From NCBI GenBank assembly GCA_937136055.1, contig CAKZOD010000029.1, forward strand, positions 1 through 64,000: a DNA stretch of 64,000 nt, given 5' to 3'. Each line of letters begins with the position of its first letter. Position 1 is the first letter of the stretch. A model generated the notes under the pieces. That model worked only from the letters and a program-made list of their open reading frames with translations. It was not told the origin of the DNA and ran no database searches. This stretch comes from an uncultured Oceanospirillaceae bacterium. Its GTDB lineage: Bacteria; Pseudomonadota; Gammaproteobacteria; Pseudomonadales; Balneatricaceae. This document shows, piece after piece, positions 9,428-18,417 of the stretch. The translations under genes and the position numbers were made by a program.

Positions 9428-9460
9428 CTCAAACCAGAATTGCGCTGAAGATAGGTCCAG
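9428..9460 (-). promoter_or_regulatory. Putative TauR direct repeats facing the EamA gene
   Basis: Minus-strand decamers CTGGACCTAT (9451-9460) and CTGGTTTGAG (9428-9437) start exactly 23 bp apart, 190-225 bases before the EamA start codon. They match the pattern in front of tpa, xsc and the TRAP operon. Confidence 0.6.
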
Positions 9461-9482
9461 AGCGCAAGCCACGTACTCTCTG

Positions 9483-9515
9483 CTGGTATCATATGAGTTA
9501 AAGATCTGGTTCTAA
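9483..9515 (+). promoter_or_regulatory. Putative TauR direct repeats of tpa
   Basis: CTGGTATCAT (9483-9492) and CTGGTTCTAA (9506-9515) start 23 bp apart, 170-200 bases upstream of the tpa start. TauR of Rhodobacter capsulatus, the MocR activator of tpa, is known to bind direct repeats; my memory of that site is a CTGGACYTAA-like decamer, which these resemble. Confidence 0.65.
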
Positions 9516-9682
9516 CTGCTATTTTGGGTTCCGCTATAGCTTTAGGATATCGAACAACGGCTGCGGTTGTGAATATATCAACTGGCAGTGGTCTTAAATT
9601 AAAAATGTGTGGGTCGAATTTTGTTGCCTGAACGAAATTCAAAATAATTAAAAAATACTCACAGAGCGCGGTGGAGACAAAC

Positions 9683-11074
9683 ATGACTGTAAACGTAAAT
9701 GAATTTGATGCAAAAGATGTAGTTGCAAACGACAAAAAACACGTATGGCATCACTTATCACAGCATAAGCCTTATGAAGAAACAGATCCTATGGTTATCG
9801 TTAAAGGTAGCGGTATGCGTGTTTGGGATGCGAAGGGCAACGAATATCTAGATGCAGTTTCGGGTGCAGTTTGGACTGTAAACGTTGGCTATGGCAGAAC
9901 AGAAATTGCAGATGCAGTACGTGATCAGCTAGTAACAATGAACTACTTCGCTCAAACAGCAGGTAACATTCCAGCAGCGCAGTTTGCTGAAAAGTTAATT
10001 GATAAGATGCCGGGAATGAGCCGTGTTTATTATTCAAACTCTGGTTCTGAAGCGAACGAAAAAGTATTTAAAATGGTTCGCCAAATTGCTGAAAGAAAAT
10101 ACGGCGGCGTTAAGCACAAAATCTTGTTCCGTGAGCGTGATTACCACGGTACAACAATCACTGCATTAAGTGCGACAGGTCAGTTTGAGCGTAAGAATCA
10201 ATACGGTCCTTTCACACCAGGTTTCGTTGAAGTGCCACATTGTTCTGAATACCGTGCACAAGAAGGTGCGGATATGGAGAACTACGGTGTTTGGGCTGCG
10301 AACCAAATTGAAAAAGTAATTCTAGAAGAAGGTCCTGAAACTGTTGGCGCATTGTGCTTAGAGCCAATCACAGCAGGTGGTGGTGTGATTGAGCCGCCAG
10401 CCGGTTACTGGGATCGTGTTCAAGAGATCTGTAAACAATACGATATCCTATTACACATCGATGAAGTTGTTTGTGGCTTAGGCCGTACAGGTACTTGGTT
10501 CGGTTACCAGCACTATGGTATCAAGCCAGATTTCGTCACTATGGCTAAAGGTGTTGCTTCAGGTTATGCAGCGATATCTTGTACTGTTACGACAGAAGCT
10601 GTTTTCGATATGTTTAAAGAGCCAGAAGATGGTCGTATGGATTACTTCCGCGATATCTCTACATTCGGTGGCTGCACAGCGGGCCCTGCTGCTGCGCTTG
10701 TTAACATGCAAATCATCGAAGATGAAAACTTGCTAGAAAACGTTAAGGTTCAAGGCGAGCACTTAATGAATCGCTTGGAAGGCCTGAAAGAAAAGTACGA
10801 TATTATTGGTGACGTTCGCGGTAAAGGCTTATTTGTTGGTTTTGAAATGGTTAAGGATCGCGTTAGCAAAGAGCCTGTTGAAGAAGGCATTGCTATGGCA
10901 ATTGGTGCACATTGTATGAAAAATGGTGTCATCATTGGTCGTACTAACCGCTCATTCAGAGACTTAAACAACACTGTTTGCTTGAGCCCAGCATTAATTG
11001 CAACTAAAGCAGATATCGATGCGATTGTTGATGCTATTGATAATGCAATGGCTGAAATTGTGCCTAACAAGTAA
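9683..11074 (+). CDS. tpa: Taurine--pyruvate aminotransferase
   Basis: A 463-residue class-III PLP aminotransferase. It transfers the amino group of taurine to pyruvate, giving sulfoacetaldehyde and alanine, the first step of taurine dissimilation. Visible: the PLP-contacting NSGSEANEKVFKMVRQ near residue 110, the IDEVVCGLGRTGTW motif with the conserved Asp, and the Schiff-base Lys in TMAKGVASGYAA at residue 289. The sequence follows Tpa rather than generic omega-aminotransferases. ATG 9683 is chosen because GGAG at 9673-9676 is six bases upstream. Context (tauR, xsc, pta, TRAP, soeABC) supports the substrate strongly. It is followed by a clear terminator. Confidence 0.94.
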   Translation: MTVNVNEFDAKDVVANDKKHVWHHLSQHKPYEETDPMVIVKGSGMRVWDAKGNEYLDAVSGAVWTVNVGYGRTEIADAVRDQLVTMNYFAQTAGNIPAAQFAEKLIDKMPGMSRVYYSNSGSEANEKVFKMVRQIAERKYGGVKHKILFRERDYHGTTITALSATGQFERKNQYGPFTPGFVEVPHCSEYRAQEGADMENYGVWAANQIEKVILEEGPETVGALCLEPITAGGGVIEPPAGYWDRVQEICKQYDILLHIDEVVCGLGRTGTWFGYQHYGIKPDFVTMAKGVASGYAAISCTVTTEAVFDMFKEPEDGRMDYFRDISTFGGCTAGPAAALVNMQIIEDENLLENVKVQGEHLMNRLEGLKEKYDIIGDVRGKGLFVGFEMVKDRVSKEPVEEGIAMAIGAHCMKNGVIIGRTNRSFRDLNNTVCLSPALIATKADIDAIVDAIDNAMAEIVPNK

Positions 11075-11097
11075 CATTGTTATTGAGTAATTTCTTG

Positions 11098-11133
11098 AAA
11101 GCCAAGCCTTTAACTGAGGTTTGGCTTTTTTTA
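11098..11133 (+). terminator. Rho-independent terminator of tpa
   Basis: Stem AAGCCAAGCC / GGTTTGGCTT with a nine-base loop, then a run of T residues, about 25 bases after the tpa stop. Confidence 0.9.
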
Positions 11134-11205
11134 TGCAAGTAGATAATTTCACGTAAGCATGATTTATATAGCGCTGTTACAATAAGCTTTAGGCGATTGA
11201 TACGT

Positions 11206-11336
11206 GGCTTGGGCAATAACACGTTGCTTTGGGCATTTCATCGAACATAAATGCCATCTAGTTAGATACAAAATTCCTATTTCGTTATAAGATACATACC
11301 GTTTCAAAGTTTTGGTTCTAAGTGCTTTGGACCCAG
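11206..11336 (+). promoter_or_regulatory. tauR upstream region with repeated TTGG elements
   Basis: Holds TTGGTTCTAA at 11312-11321, which shares 13 of 14 bases over TGGTTCTAASTGCT with the site in front of tpa, plus TTGGACCCAG at 11327-11336. Further up, TTGGGCA occurs twice, 20 bp apart (11209 and 11229). The 23-bp spacing found at the other sites is absent here, so the tauR promoter may be controlled differently or autoregulated. Confidence 0.4.
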
Positions 11337-11483
11337 CACAGTAAAATTAATTATTCTTTGTCTCCAATATCCTGACGAGGCTTCGTTCGTAATCCATAGT
11401 TAGTCGCTTATTTGTAAGTTTGCTAGTGCTGCGTGTTACGTTATAAAATATTTACTTTCGATACACATATTAAGGTTGTTTAA

Positions 11484-12959
11484 ATGTTTCAATTATTTCA
11501 TTTAACTCAGGGAAGCGGTGCGAGTTTGCAGCAGCAGTTACGCGAGCAAATTGCTGGGGCAATATTAAATGGAAATGTTCCTTTAAATAAAGCGTTACCT
11601 TCAAGTCGAAAATTATCTCAGCAACTCAAAGTTGCAAGAAACACAGTCGTGATAGCTTATGAGCATTTACTTGATGATGGCTATATCGTTGCTAAAGAGC
11701 GCTGTGGTTATTTTGTAAATCCTGATATTTTAAATGGCAAGGTCAAATTGGATGTTATCGATCCCAATGATGAATCCCAAGTACCTGGGATATTGCCCAA
11801 CTGGCAAGATCGTTTTAAGTTAAATCCGAGTAAGCAAATCAACGTTAAAAAGCCTAAAGATTGGCAAAATTATGATTATCCGTTTATTTATGGGCAGTTT
11901 GATAGCACGATGTTCCCAACGGTTAACTGGCGTGAATGTTGTAAAGATGCAATCAGCGGACCTTCGATCAAAGATTGGGCGGCTGATCGCTTCGATAAAG
12001 ATGATCCGTTACTGATAGAGCAGATTAGAACACGGTTATTGCCTAGGCGTGGAGTATGGGCTGGCGCTGATGAAATATTAGTGACAGTGGGCGCTCAACA
12101 AGCTTTGTATCTGTTAGTTAAATTGCTTATGGATAAAGATAGCACGATAGGATTAGAAGAGCCTGGCTATGTTGATATTCGTAATATTGCGAGTTTAAAC
12201 CCTGCTAAAATAAAATCGATTCCGGTTGATAGCGACGGTATGTTGGTTGGTGAACCGCTAAAAGGTTGTGATTTGGTGTATACGACTCCTTCGCATCAGT
12301 GCCCATCGACTGTCACTATGCCACTGGCAAGACGCTATGAATTATTACAGCAAGCCAGTGATGAAGATTTTATTATCGTGGAAGATGACTACGAGAGTGA
12401 AACCAATTTTAACTCAAACCCGACGCCCGCTTTAAAGAGTTTGGATAAAAATGATCGCGTTATTTACGTGGGTAGTTTATCTAAAACCTTAGCGCCAGGT
12501 TTGCGTTTAGGTTATATCGTCGGTCCCGCTGAATTTATTAAAGAAGCACGCGCTTTAAGACGTTTAATGTTACGTCACCCTGCCGCCAATAATCAGCGCT
12601 CAGTGGCGTTGTTCTTAGAGCGTGGCTACCATGATTCGTTGATAATGAATATCATGCGTAACTATCAAACGCGCTGGCGTGCAATGGATGAGGCATTAAC
12701 TAAATACCTGCCGGAGTCCCACAACCAGCCAACTTTTGGAGGCTCTTGCTATTGGGTTAAAGGTCCTGAAGGGCTTAATGCTAAAGAGTTGCAAGAAATG
12801 GCCATTACCAAGAGTATTTTGATTGAGGCAGGGGAGATTCATTTCTTACAGCAGCCTGCTCCGCAAAACTTTTTCCGATTGGGTTTCTCGTCAATCGCTA
12901 CAGATAAAATAGAGCCAGGTATTAAAGAGCTGGCTGAGCTTATTCACGAATTAGTCTAA
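11484..12959 (+). CDS. tauR: MocR-family (GntR/aminotransferase) regulator, TauR
   Basis: A 491-residue fusion of a GntR winged HTH (residues about 10-80, with LPSSRKLSQQLKVARNTVVIAYEHLLDDGY) and a fold-type-I aminotransferase domain (about 130-490). The PLP-binding lysine is Lys334 in VGSLSKTLAPGLRLGY, and NVTVGAQQALYLL-type and IVEDDYESE motifs are present. The gene lies between tpa and xsc, the same tpa-tauR-xsc arrangement known in Rhodobacter capsulatus, where TauR activates taurine genes when taurine is present. I infer the same role here, supported by repeated decamers in front of most sulfonate genes. It is transcribed separately from its neighbours. Confidence 0.88.
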   Translation: MFQLFHLTQGSGASLQQQLREQIAGAILNGNVPLNKALPSSRKLSQQLKVARNTVVIAYEHLLDDGYIVAKERCGYFVNPDILNGKVKLDVIDPNDESQVPGILPNWQDRFKLNPSKQINVKKPKDWQNYDYPFIYGQFDSTMFPTVNWRECCKDAISGPSIKDWAADRFDKDDPLLIEQIRTRLLPRRGVWAGADEILVTVGAQQALYLLVKLLMDKDSTIGLEEPGYVDIRNIASLNPAKIKSIPVDSDGMLVGEPLKGCDLVYTTPSHQCPSTVTMPLARRYELLQQASDEDFIIVEDDYESETNFNSNPTPALKSLDKNDRVIYVGSLSKTLAPGLRLGYIVGPAEFIKEARALRRLMLRHPAANNQRSVALFLERGYHDSLIMNIMRNYQTRWRAMDEALTKYLPESHNQPTFGGSCYWVKGPEGLNAKELQEMAITKSILIEAGEIHFLQQPAPQNFFRLGFSSIATDKIEPGIKELAELIHELV

Positions 12960-12990
12960 ATCCACGGCATATTCTAAATTATCTTTTCTC

Positions 12991-13022
12991 ACTTAATACG
13001 CTAAAGCGCTAGCGTATTAAGT
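12991..13022 (+). terminator. Perfect 13-bp inverted repeat after tauR
   Basis: ACTTAATACGCTA (12991-13003) and its exact complement (13010-13022) flank a six-base loop. It sits 31 bases past the tauR stop but has no T-run, so it may be a terminator-like stem, or an operator for xsc. Confidence 0.5.
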
Positions 13023-13105
13023 AGAGCTCGTTGAAATACCTTTATTTAACAAGGCTTTAAATTTTATTTTCTGTGTTCTTTTGTTGCTTCTAATAGCGAA
13101 TTACA

Positions 13106-13138
13106 CTGGCTTATCGAATACTCTACATCTGGTTCTAT
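13106..13138 (+). promoter_or_regulatory. Putative TauR direct repeats of xsc
   Basis: CTGGCTTATC (13106-13115) and CTGGTTCTAT (13129-13138) start 23 bp apart, about 160-185 bases before the xsc start. The second decamer is identical to the one upstream of the TRAP operon. Confidence 0.6.
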
Positions 13139-13291
13139 GGTAAATTTCCACCAAACACTACTATTTCAATCACGATAACGATATTTATTGCAGCAGTTTC
13201 TTATTAGTTCATAACAAGACACTGCCCAATAACTATATAACTTAGCAATAATTCTGGCATTGGGTTCAGAGTAGAATAAGGAAAGCTGATT

Positions 13292-15055
13292 ATGGCGCGT
13301 ATGACTCCGAGTGAAGCGTTTGTAGAAACGTTAGTTGCGAATAATGTAACTGATTGTTTTGGTATTATGGGATCCGCATTTATGGATGCGATGGACATTT
13401 TTACCCCAGCGGGTATTCGTCTAATCCCTGTAGTTCATGAGCAAGGTGCTGGTCACATGGCTGATGGTTATGCGAGAGTTTCAGGTCGTCACGGCGTATG
13501 TATCGCGCAAAACGGTCCTGGTATCACAAACTTCGTAACATCAATTGCTGCTGCTTACTGGGCGCACTCTCCTGTTGTTTGTATTACTCCTGAAACAGGT
13601 ACTAACAGCCAAGGTCTTGGTGGTTTCCAAGAAGCTGAACAGCTTCCGTTCTTCGAAACTATCACTAAGTACCAAGTAAGTGTTGTTAACAATGCACGTA
13701 TGGCTGAATTAACAGCTCGCTGTTTTGACCGCGCAATGCTAGAAAACGGTCCTACACAGCTAAATATTCCACGTGATAACTTCTACGGCGACATCGAATG
13801 TGAAATTCCACAGCCGATCGTTATCGAACGTTCTGCAGGTGGTCCAAACGCACTTAAAGAAGCAGCAGAAATGCTAGCTAACGCTGAATTCCCAGTAATG
13901 GTTTCAGGTGGTGGTGTTGTAATGGGTGATGCTTTCGAACAAGCTATCGCAATTGCAGAACAACTAGAAATGCCTGTTGTTAGCAGCTACTTGCACAATG
14001 ACTCATTCCCAGCATCTCACCGTTTAGGTACTGGTTCTCTAGGTTATCAAGGTTCTAAAGCAGCAATGCGTGTTATCGCTAAAGCTGACGTTATCCTTGC
14101 GCTAGGTACACGTTTAGGCCCATTCGGTACGCTTCCACAGCACGGCATGGATTACTGGCCGAAAGATGCTAAGATCATCCAAGTTGATTGCGATGCGAAG
14201 ATGCTAGGTCTTGTTAAGAAGATCTCTGTTGGTATCCACGGCGATGCTAAAGCAACTGCTGAAGCGCTAATGGCTCTACTTGCAGACAAGTCTCCTAAGT
14301 GTCTAGAAAACAAAGAAGAGCGTCTTGCGCTAGTTGCTCAAGAAAAAGAAGCTTGGGAAACTGAGCTAACTGAATGGATCCACGAGAAAGATGATTACTC
14401 TTTAGATATGATCAAAGAGCAATCAGAAGAAGAAGGCAACTACATGCACCCTCGTCAAGTGTTGCGTGCACTTGAAGAAGCGATGCCTGCTGATGTAATG
14501 GTTTCAACTGATATCGGTAACATCAACTCTGTTGCAAACAGCTACTTGCGTTTCGAGCGTCCACGTTCATTCTTCGCTCCAATGTCTTTCGGTAACTGTG
14601 GTTATGCACTTCCTACAATCATGGGTGCTAAAGTTGCTGCTCCTGAGCGTCCTGCTATCTCTTACGCTGGTGACGGTGCTTGGGGTATGTCTATGATGGA
14701 AATCATGACATGTGTACGTGAAGATATCCCTGTAACAGCGGTTGTTTTCCATAACCGTCAATGGGGTGCTGAGAAGAAGAACCAAGTTGAATTCTATAAC
14801 CGTCGTTTCGTCGCTGGTGAGTTAGAAAACCAAAGCTTTGCTGGTATTGCTAAAGCGATGGGTTCTGAAGGTGTTGTTGTTGATAAATTGGAAGATGTTG
14901 GTCCTGCACTTAAGGAAGCTATCCGTAAGCAAATGGAAGAGCGTATCACTACAGTAATCGAAGTAATGTGTACTCGTGAACTAGGCGACCCGTTCCGCCG
15001 TGATGCACTAGCTAAGCCTACTCGTCACTTAGATAAGTACAAAGATTTCGTATAA
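13292..15055 (+). CDS. xsc: Sulfoacetaldehyde acetyltransferase
   Basis: A 587-residue thiamine-diphosphate enzyme that converts sulfoacetaldehyde plus phosphate into acetyl phosphate and sulfite, the C-S bond cleaving step. It has the three-domain acetolactate synthase-like layout: the N-terminal Pyr domain with the catalytic Glu in VVHEQGAGHMADGYARVSG, a central domain, and the C-terminal PP domain with the ThDP motif GDGAWGMSMMEIMTCVREDIP. The protein is very rich in optimal-looking codons, suggesting high expression. Its own promoter region carries TauR-type repeats. A 15-bp perfect hairpin with T-run ends the transcript, separating it from pta. Confidence 0.95.
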   Translation: MARMTPSEAFVETLVANNVTDCFGIMGSAFMDAMDIFTPAGIRLIPVVHEQGAGHMADGYARVSGRHGVCIAQNGPGITNFVTSIAAAYWAHSPVVCITPETGTNSQGLGGFQEAEQLPFFETITKYQVSVVNNARMAELTARCFDRAMLENGPTQLNIPRDNFYGDIECEIPQPIVIERSAGGPNALKEAAEMLANAEFPVMVSGGGVVMGDAFEQAIAIAEQLEMPVVSSYLHNDSFPASHRLGTGSLGYQGSKAAMRVIAKADVILALGTRLGPFGTLPQHGMDYWPKDAKIIQVDCDAKMLGLVKKISVGIHGDAKATAEALMALLADKSPKCLENKEERLALVAQEKEAWETELTEWIHEKDDYSLDMIKEQSEEEGNYMHPRQVLRALEEAMPADVMVSTDIGNINSVANSYLRFERPRSFFAPMSFGNCGYALPTIMGAKVAAPERPAISYAGDGAWGMSMMEIMTCVREDIPVTAVVFHNRQWGAEKKNQVEFYNRRFVAGELENQSFAGIAKAMGSEGVVVDKLEDVGPALKEAIRKQMEERITTVIEVMCTRELGDPFRRDALAKPTRHLDKYKDFV

Positions 15056-15087
15056 TTAATACGTAATTTTTAAAATCTGATTGATCG

Positions 15088-15124
15088 AAGCTCAACTTAG
15101 CTAGCTAAGTTGAGCTTTTTTTTG
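15088..15124 (+). terminator. Rho-independent terminator of xsc
   Basis: A 15-bp perfect inverted repeat AAGCTCAACTTAGCT and its complement (15088-15117) is followed by a run of T residues. Confidence 0.9.
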
Positions 15125-15431
15125 TGATTTTATTAGGGATCATTCGATTTAGTCACACAGCGGGTTTGGGAGCTTAATCGCATGCTCCTTAGAGATGAGT
15201 AGCAAAGTCATCGCTCTTTATTTTCAGATGAAATTATTTTGTTTGAAAGGTTAGGGGATATTGCTTTGTTTCTGGTCTGTTTAAAGCGTGAAGCACACTT
15301 TGAATCGTTCTTAGACTAGGGGATACAGTTGTTTATTTGAGTGAAAGTAACAACGAGATAGACTCTGCCAGAATTTATTATTATTGGTCATAACAGAGAT
15401 AAGTTAAACTTGTCTTTAAAGGATAATCGAA

Positions 15432-16430
15432 ATGAAAGCACTGAATAATATTTTTGAACGTGCCACACAAAACCCTAAGCACATCGTTTTAGCTGAAGGT
15501 GAAGATCCGCGCATTATTAGTGCAGCAGTACAATCTGTTGAGCGAGGTAGTGCGGCTATTACGTTGTTAGGTGGTTTAGAGCGGATAGAAAGAGAAGCTA
15601 AGCGCCTAAGCTTGGACTTGAAAGGGATTAACGTTATTGATCCTACAGCGAGCGAAAACAAAAAAAGCTACGCGCAGGCATTGTTTGAGTTACGCCAGCA
15701 CAAAGGTATGACACAAGAACAAGCTTATGAGCTGACTGATCATCCTTTGTATTATGCGCAGCTTATGGTGCATTTAGGGGACGCTGATGGCTCAGTGGCG
15801 GGGGCTGTTTATACAACGGGAGACACAGTACGAACTGCTCTGCAAATTATAGGTAAAGCGCAGGGGAGTGAGATTGTATCAAGTTTCTTCTTGATGATGT
15901 TGTGTCAACCATTTCATGATATGCAAGGCGGTGTAGTTTTTTCTGATTGTGCTTTGATTATCGATCCGGATGCGAAACAGCTTTCGGAAATAGCCATTAC
16001 AGCCGCGAAAAGTGCAGAAGCTTTATTGGAAGAAACGGCAAAAGTCTCTATGCTTTCTTTCTCAACCAGTGGTAGTGCAAAGCATCCAGCGGTTGATAAA
16101 GTGATTGAAGCAACAGCAATGGTCAAAGCACGCGAGCCAAGCTTGCTGATTGATGGGGATGTGCAATTAGACGCCGCCATAGTGCCAGAAATCGCCGAGA
16201 AAAAAGTGACTGATTCACAGGTGAAGGGGCGTGCAAATGTATTGGTGTTCCCGTCATTGGAAGCTGGAAATATTGGTTATAAATTGGCGGAGCGTATTGG
16301 TAAGGCTGAGGCGATCGGGCCTATTTTGCAAGGTTTGAAGAAGCCTGCGAATGATTTATCTCGTGGTTGTAGTGCTGCAGATGTGGTAAATGTTATTGCT
16401 ATTACTGTTGTACAGGCACAGTCAATGTAA
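15432..16430 (+). CDS. pta: Phosphate acetyltransferase
   Basis: A 332-residue short-form phosphotransacetylase of the PTA/PTB family. It moves the acetyl group of acetyl phosphate, released by Xsc, onto coenzyme A. Recognisable stretches are [13 protein letters not shown] near the start, [23 protein letters not shown], and [25 protein letters not shown] near the end. Short Pta next to xsc is the usual arrangement in sulfonate degraders. A terminator separates it from xsc, and I find no clear pair of 23-bp-spaced decamers before it, so its control may differ. The strong RBS AAAGGATAATCGAA precedes the ATG. Confidence 0.93.
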   Translation: MKALNNIFERATQNPKHIVLAEGEDPRIISAAVQSVERGSAAITLLGGLERIEREAKRLSLDLKGINVIDPTASENKKSYAQALFELRQHKGMTQEQAYELTDHPLYYAQLMVHLGDADGSVAGAVYTTGDTVRTALQIIGKAQGSEIVSSFFLMMLCQPFHDMQGGVVFSDCALIIDPDAKQLSEIAITAAKSAEALLEETAKVSMLSFSTSGSAKHPAVDKVIEATAMVKAREPSLLIDGDVQLDAAIVPEIAEKKVTDSQVKGRANVLVFPSLEAGNIGYKLAERIGKAEAIGPILQGLKKPANDLSRGCSAADVVNVIAITVVQAQSM

Positions 16431-16439
16431 AGAAGCTTT

Positions 16440-16467
16440 AAGTGCGGCAATACAGTTTGCCGCACTT
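16440..16467. terminator. Hairpin between convergent pta and chemoreceptor genes
   Basis: AAGTGCGGCAA (16440-16450) pairs perfectly with TTGCCGCACTT (16457-16467), loop of six. It lies between two convergent stops and may end both transcripts. Confidence 0.6.
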
Positions 16468-16473
16468 GTGAAA

Positions 16474-18042
16474 TTACTGTTGTTTAAATTGTATGATCAG
16501 TGATTGCTGATCCTCTATATGCCCTATAAAGTTAACCGTTTCTTTTAAAGCTGCAATAGAGTGATCTGCTGTTTTATCGGTAAGTTCACCTACCTTTTGC
16601 AAGTTACCCGCTACCTCGTTCGACACAGCTGTCTGTTCTTCAGTGGCAGAGGCAACTTGAAAAGACAAATCTGAAACGCTTTGCACTAACTGGTTAATTT
16701 GCTCGAAAACTTGTGCGGTAGAGTGCATCTCGTTAGCGGCATTTTCAGAGCTTTTCTTGCTTTGTTGCATTACAGCAACGCTGTTATTTGCACCCTGTTG
16801 GAGCTTTTCTATCATCGCTTCAATTTCAGTCGTGGATTGCTGTGTCCGCTGAGCAAGAGAGCGGACTTCATCGGCAACTACCGCAAAGCCTCTTCCTTGT
16901 TCTCCTGCTCTAGCAGCTTCAATCGCCGCGTTAAGCGCTAACAGATTAGTCTGCTCTGCTATGCCTTTAATGACATCTAGGATCATGCCAATTTCAGTGC
17001 TGTTTTTAGCAAGCTCATCAATAAGTAGCGTGGCTTTATCAATCTCTTTCACGAGTGCGTTGATCGAATTAAAACCTTTTTCGATTTCCTGTTTTCCCTG
17101 ATTGCTGACATCACTGGCTTTTTTGGCAGCACTTGAAACCTCTGTTGTATGACCTGCCATTTCATGGCTGGCAGCAAACACCTGATTAAGGGTTGCGGAC
17201 ATGGATTGAATTTCTCTTTGTTGTATACCTGCTTGCTCACTTGTGGACTTTACATGCTCAGAGGAATTGTCTGCAGCGCTTTTTATGTGAGAGCAAGTAT
17301 CTTCAACTCTGCCAATGACAGCACGTAGCTCTGACTTATACATCTTTAAGGCGAGGTCTATCTGGCCGATATCGTCGTTTCTGCCCGTGTAAAGAAATTG
17401 CATTAATGGATTGTCAATTTTCTGTTTGGCTTTTTGTGCTAGTGCTTGAAGAGGTTTAGTTTGCCAGATGATCAGTCCGCAAATCGCTAAATAGCTTGCG
17501 AAAAAGGCTGTGCCAATAAGAGTATCTGGCTTTATTAATAAACTGATAAAAGCAGGGGAGAGCGCTAATGTGCTCAGCAATAATAAGCGTTGTCTTAAAG
17601 AGCCGGGCTTGCGATTAACTGATCTAGGATATTTACCTTTATGCAGTTGTTGATAGGTTTTTTCAGCTCTCTCGACACGCTGTCTTTTTGGCTTAAAGCG
17701 AACAGATTGATATTCGCTAATTTCGCCATCTTTATAAATTGGAGTGACGAAGGCGTCTACCCAGTAGTGATCACCATTATTGCAGCGATTTTTCACCAGC
17801 CCCATCCAAGCGTTTCCGATTTTAAGGGTTTTCCATAGGTCCTGGTAAGCTGCGCTTGGCATATCAGGGTGTCGGACCATGTTGTGGTTCTTGTTGAGCA
17901 GTTGCTCTTTGCTAAAGCCCGCAATATCGCAAAACGCAGGGCTTGCATATGTGATTGAGCCTTTGAGGTTAGTTGTAGTTAGAAAGCTTGCATCAGAGGG
18001 GAAAAGCTTTTCTTGTTGTGTGACAGGTAGATTAATTTTCAT
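16474..18042 (-). CDS. PAS-domain methyl-accepting chemotaxis protein (Aer type)
   Basis: A 522-residue chemoreceptor. Residues about 15-115 form a PAS domain ([25 protein letters not shown]... [11 protein letters not shown]), as in the redox/energy sensor Aer. Two close membrane helices follow (about 150-195) with no periplasmic sensor loop. The remainder is the cytoplasmic signalling rod with the conserved hairpin tip [20 protein letters not shown]. It probably senses energy state from inside the cell and signals through CheA. It sits convergent with pta and just beyond the TRAP operon, so taxis toward a usable sulfonate is possible but only inferred. Confidence 0.9.
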   Translation of the reverse strand: MKINLPVTQQEKLFPSDASFLTTTNLKGSITYASPAFCDIAGFSKEQLLNKNHNMVRHPDMPSAAYQDLWKTLKIGNAWMGLVKNRCNNGDHYWVDAFVTPIYKDGEISEYQSVRFKPKRQRVERAEKTYQQLHKGKYPRSVNRKPGSLRQRLLLLSTLALSPAFISLLIKPDTLIGTAFFASYLAICGLIIWQTKPLQALAQKAKQKIDNPLMQFLYTGRNDDIGQIDLALKMYKSELRAVIGRVEDTCSHIKSAADNSSEHVKSTSEQAGIQQREIQSMSATLNQVFAASHEMAGHTTEVSSAAKKASDVSNQGKQEIEKGFNSINALVKEIDKATLLIDELAKNSTEIGMILDVIKGIAEQTNLLALNAAIEAARAGEQGRGFAVVADEVRSLAQRTQQSTTEIEAMIEKLQQGANNSVAVMQQSKKSSENAANEMHSTAQVFEQINQLVQSVSDLSFQVASATEEQTAVSNEVAGNLQKVGELTDKTADHSIAALKETVNFIGHIEDQQSLIIQFKQQ

Positions 18043-18350
18043 GAGAGTAGCCTAGTTTTATTTTTATGTGCTTTAATTGTTATGGTTTTTTCATCAAAAT
18101 TCGTCCAAACCTAAGTGCTGATGGTTATAGTGCTGAATTATAGATTGAAGGGGGTTCTTTTGAGCTTAAGGTTTAACATATAACAAGTTGAAAAATAATA
18201 CTGCCTAAGTCTTTGAGTAAATAGTTGTTTTATATCAATATTTCAATATCTCGTGAGATTTTCCCTGTGGCTTTAATGTTTGGTATGAATGATATAAAAA
18301 TGAAAGTGGGGAAGGAGAGAAAAAGCTGACAGCTTTGTGTGCTTGTTAAC
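18043..18350. other. Intergenic region between chemoreceptor start and TRAP operon end
   Basis: AT-rich stretch of about 300 bases. It must contain the chemoreceptor promoter (minus strand). I found no 23-bp-spaced decamer pair and no gene. Confidence 0.4.
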
Positions 18351-18392
18351 AAAAAAAAGGCCGATGTGATTAGCATCGGCCTTTAATTTTTC
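18351..18392 (-). terminator. Rho-independent terminator of the first TRAP operon
   Basis: Minus strand AAGGCCGATG / CATCGGCCTT with a seven-base loop, followed by eight T residues, about 25 bases past the dctM stop. Confidence 0.92.
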
Positions 18393-18417
18393 TGTTACTA
18401 TTTTTAACTCAGTTTAG

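Noticed and set aside
15249..15281. CTGGTCTGTT at 15272 as a TauR site before pta
   Set aside because: It sits at a distance from pta like that seen for xsc, but no YTGG occurs 23 bp away on either side, and only six of ten bases match.
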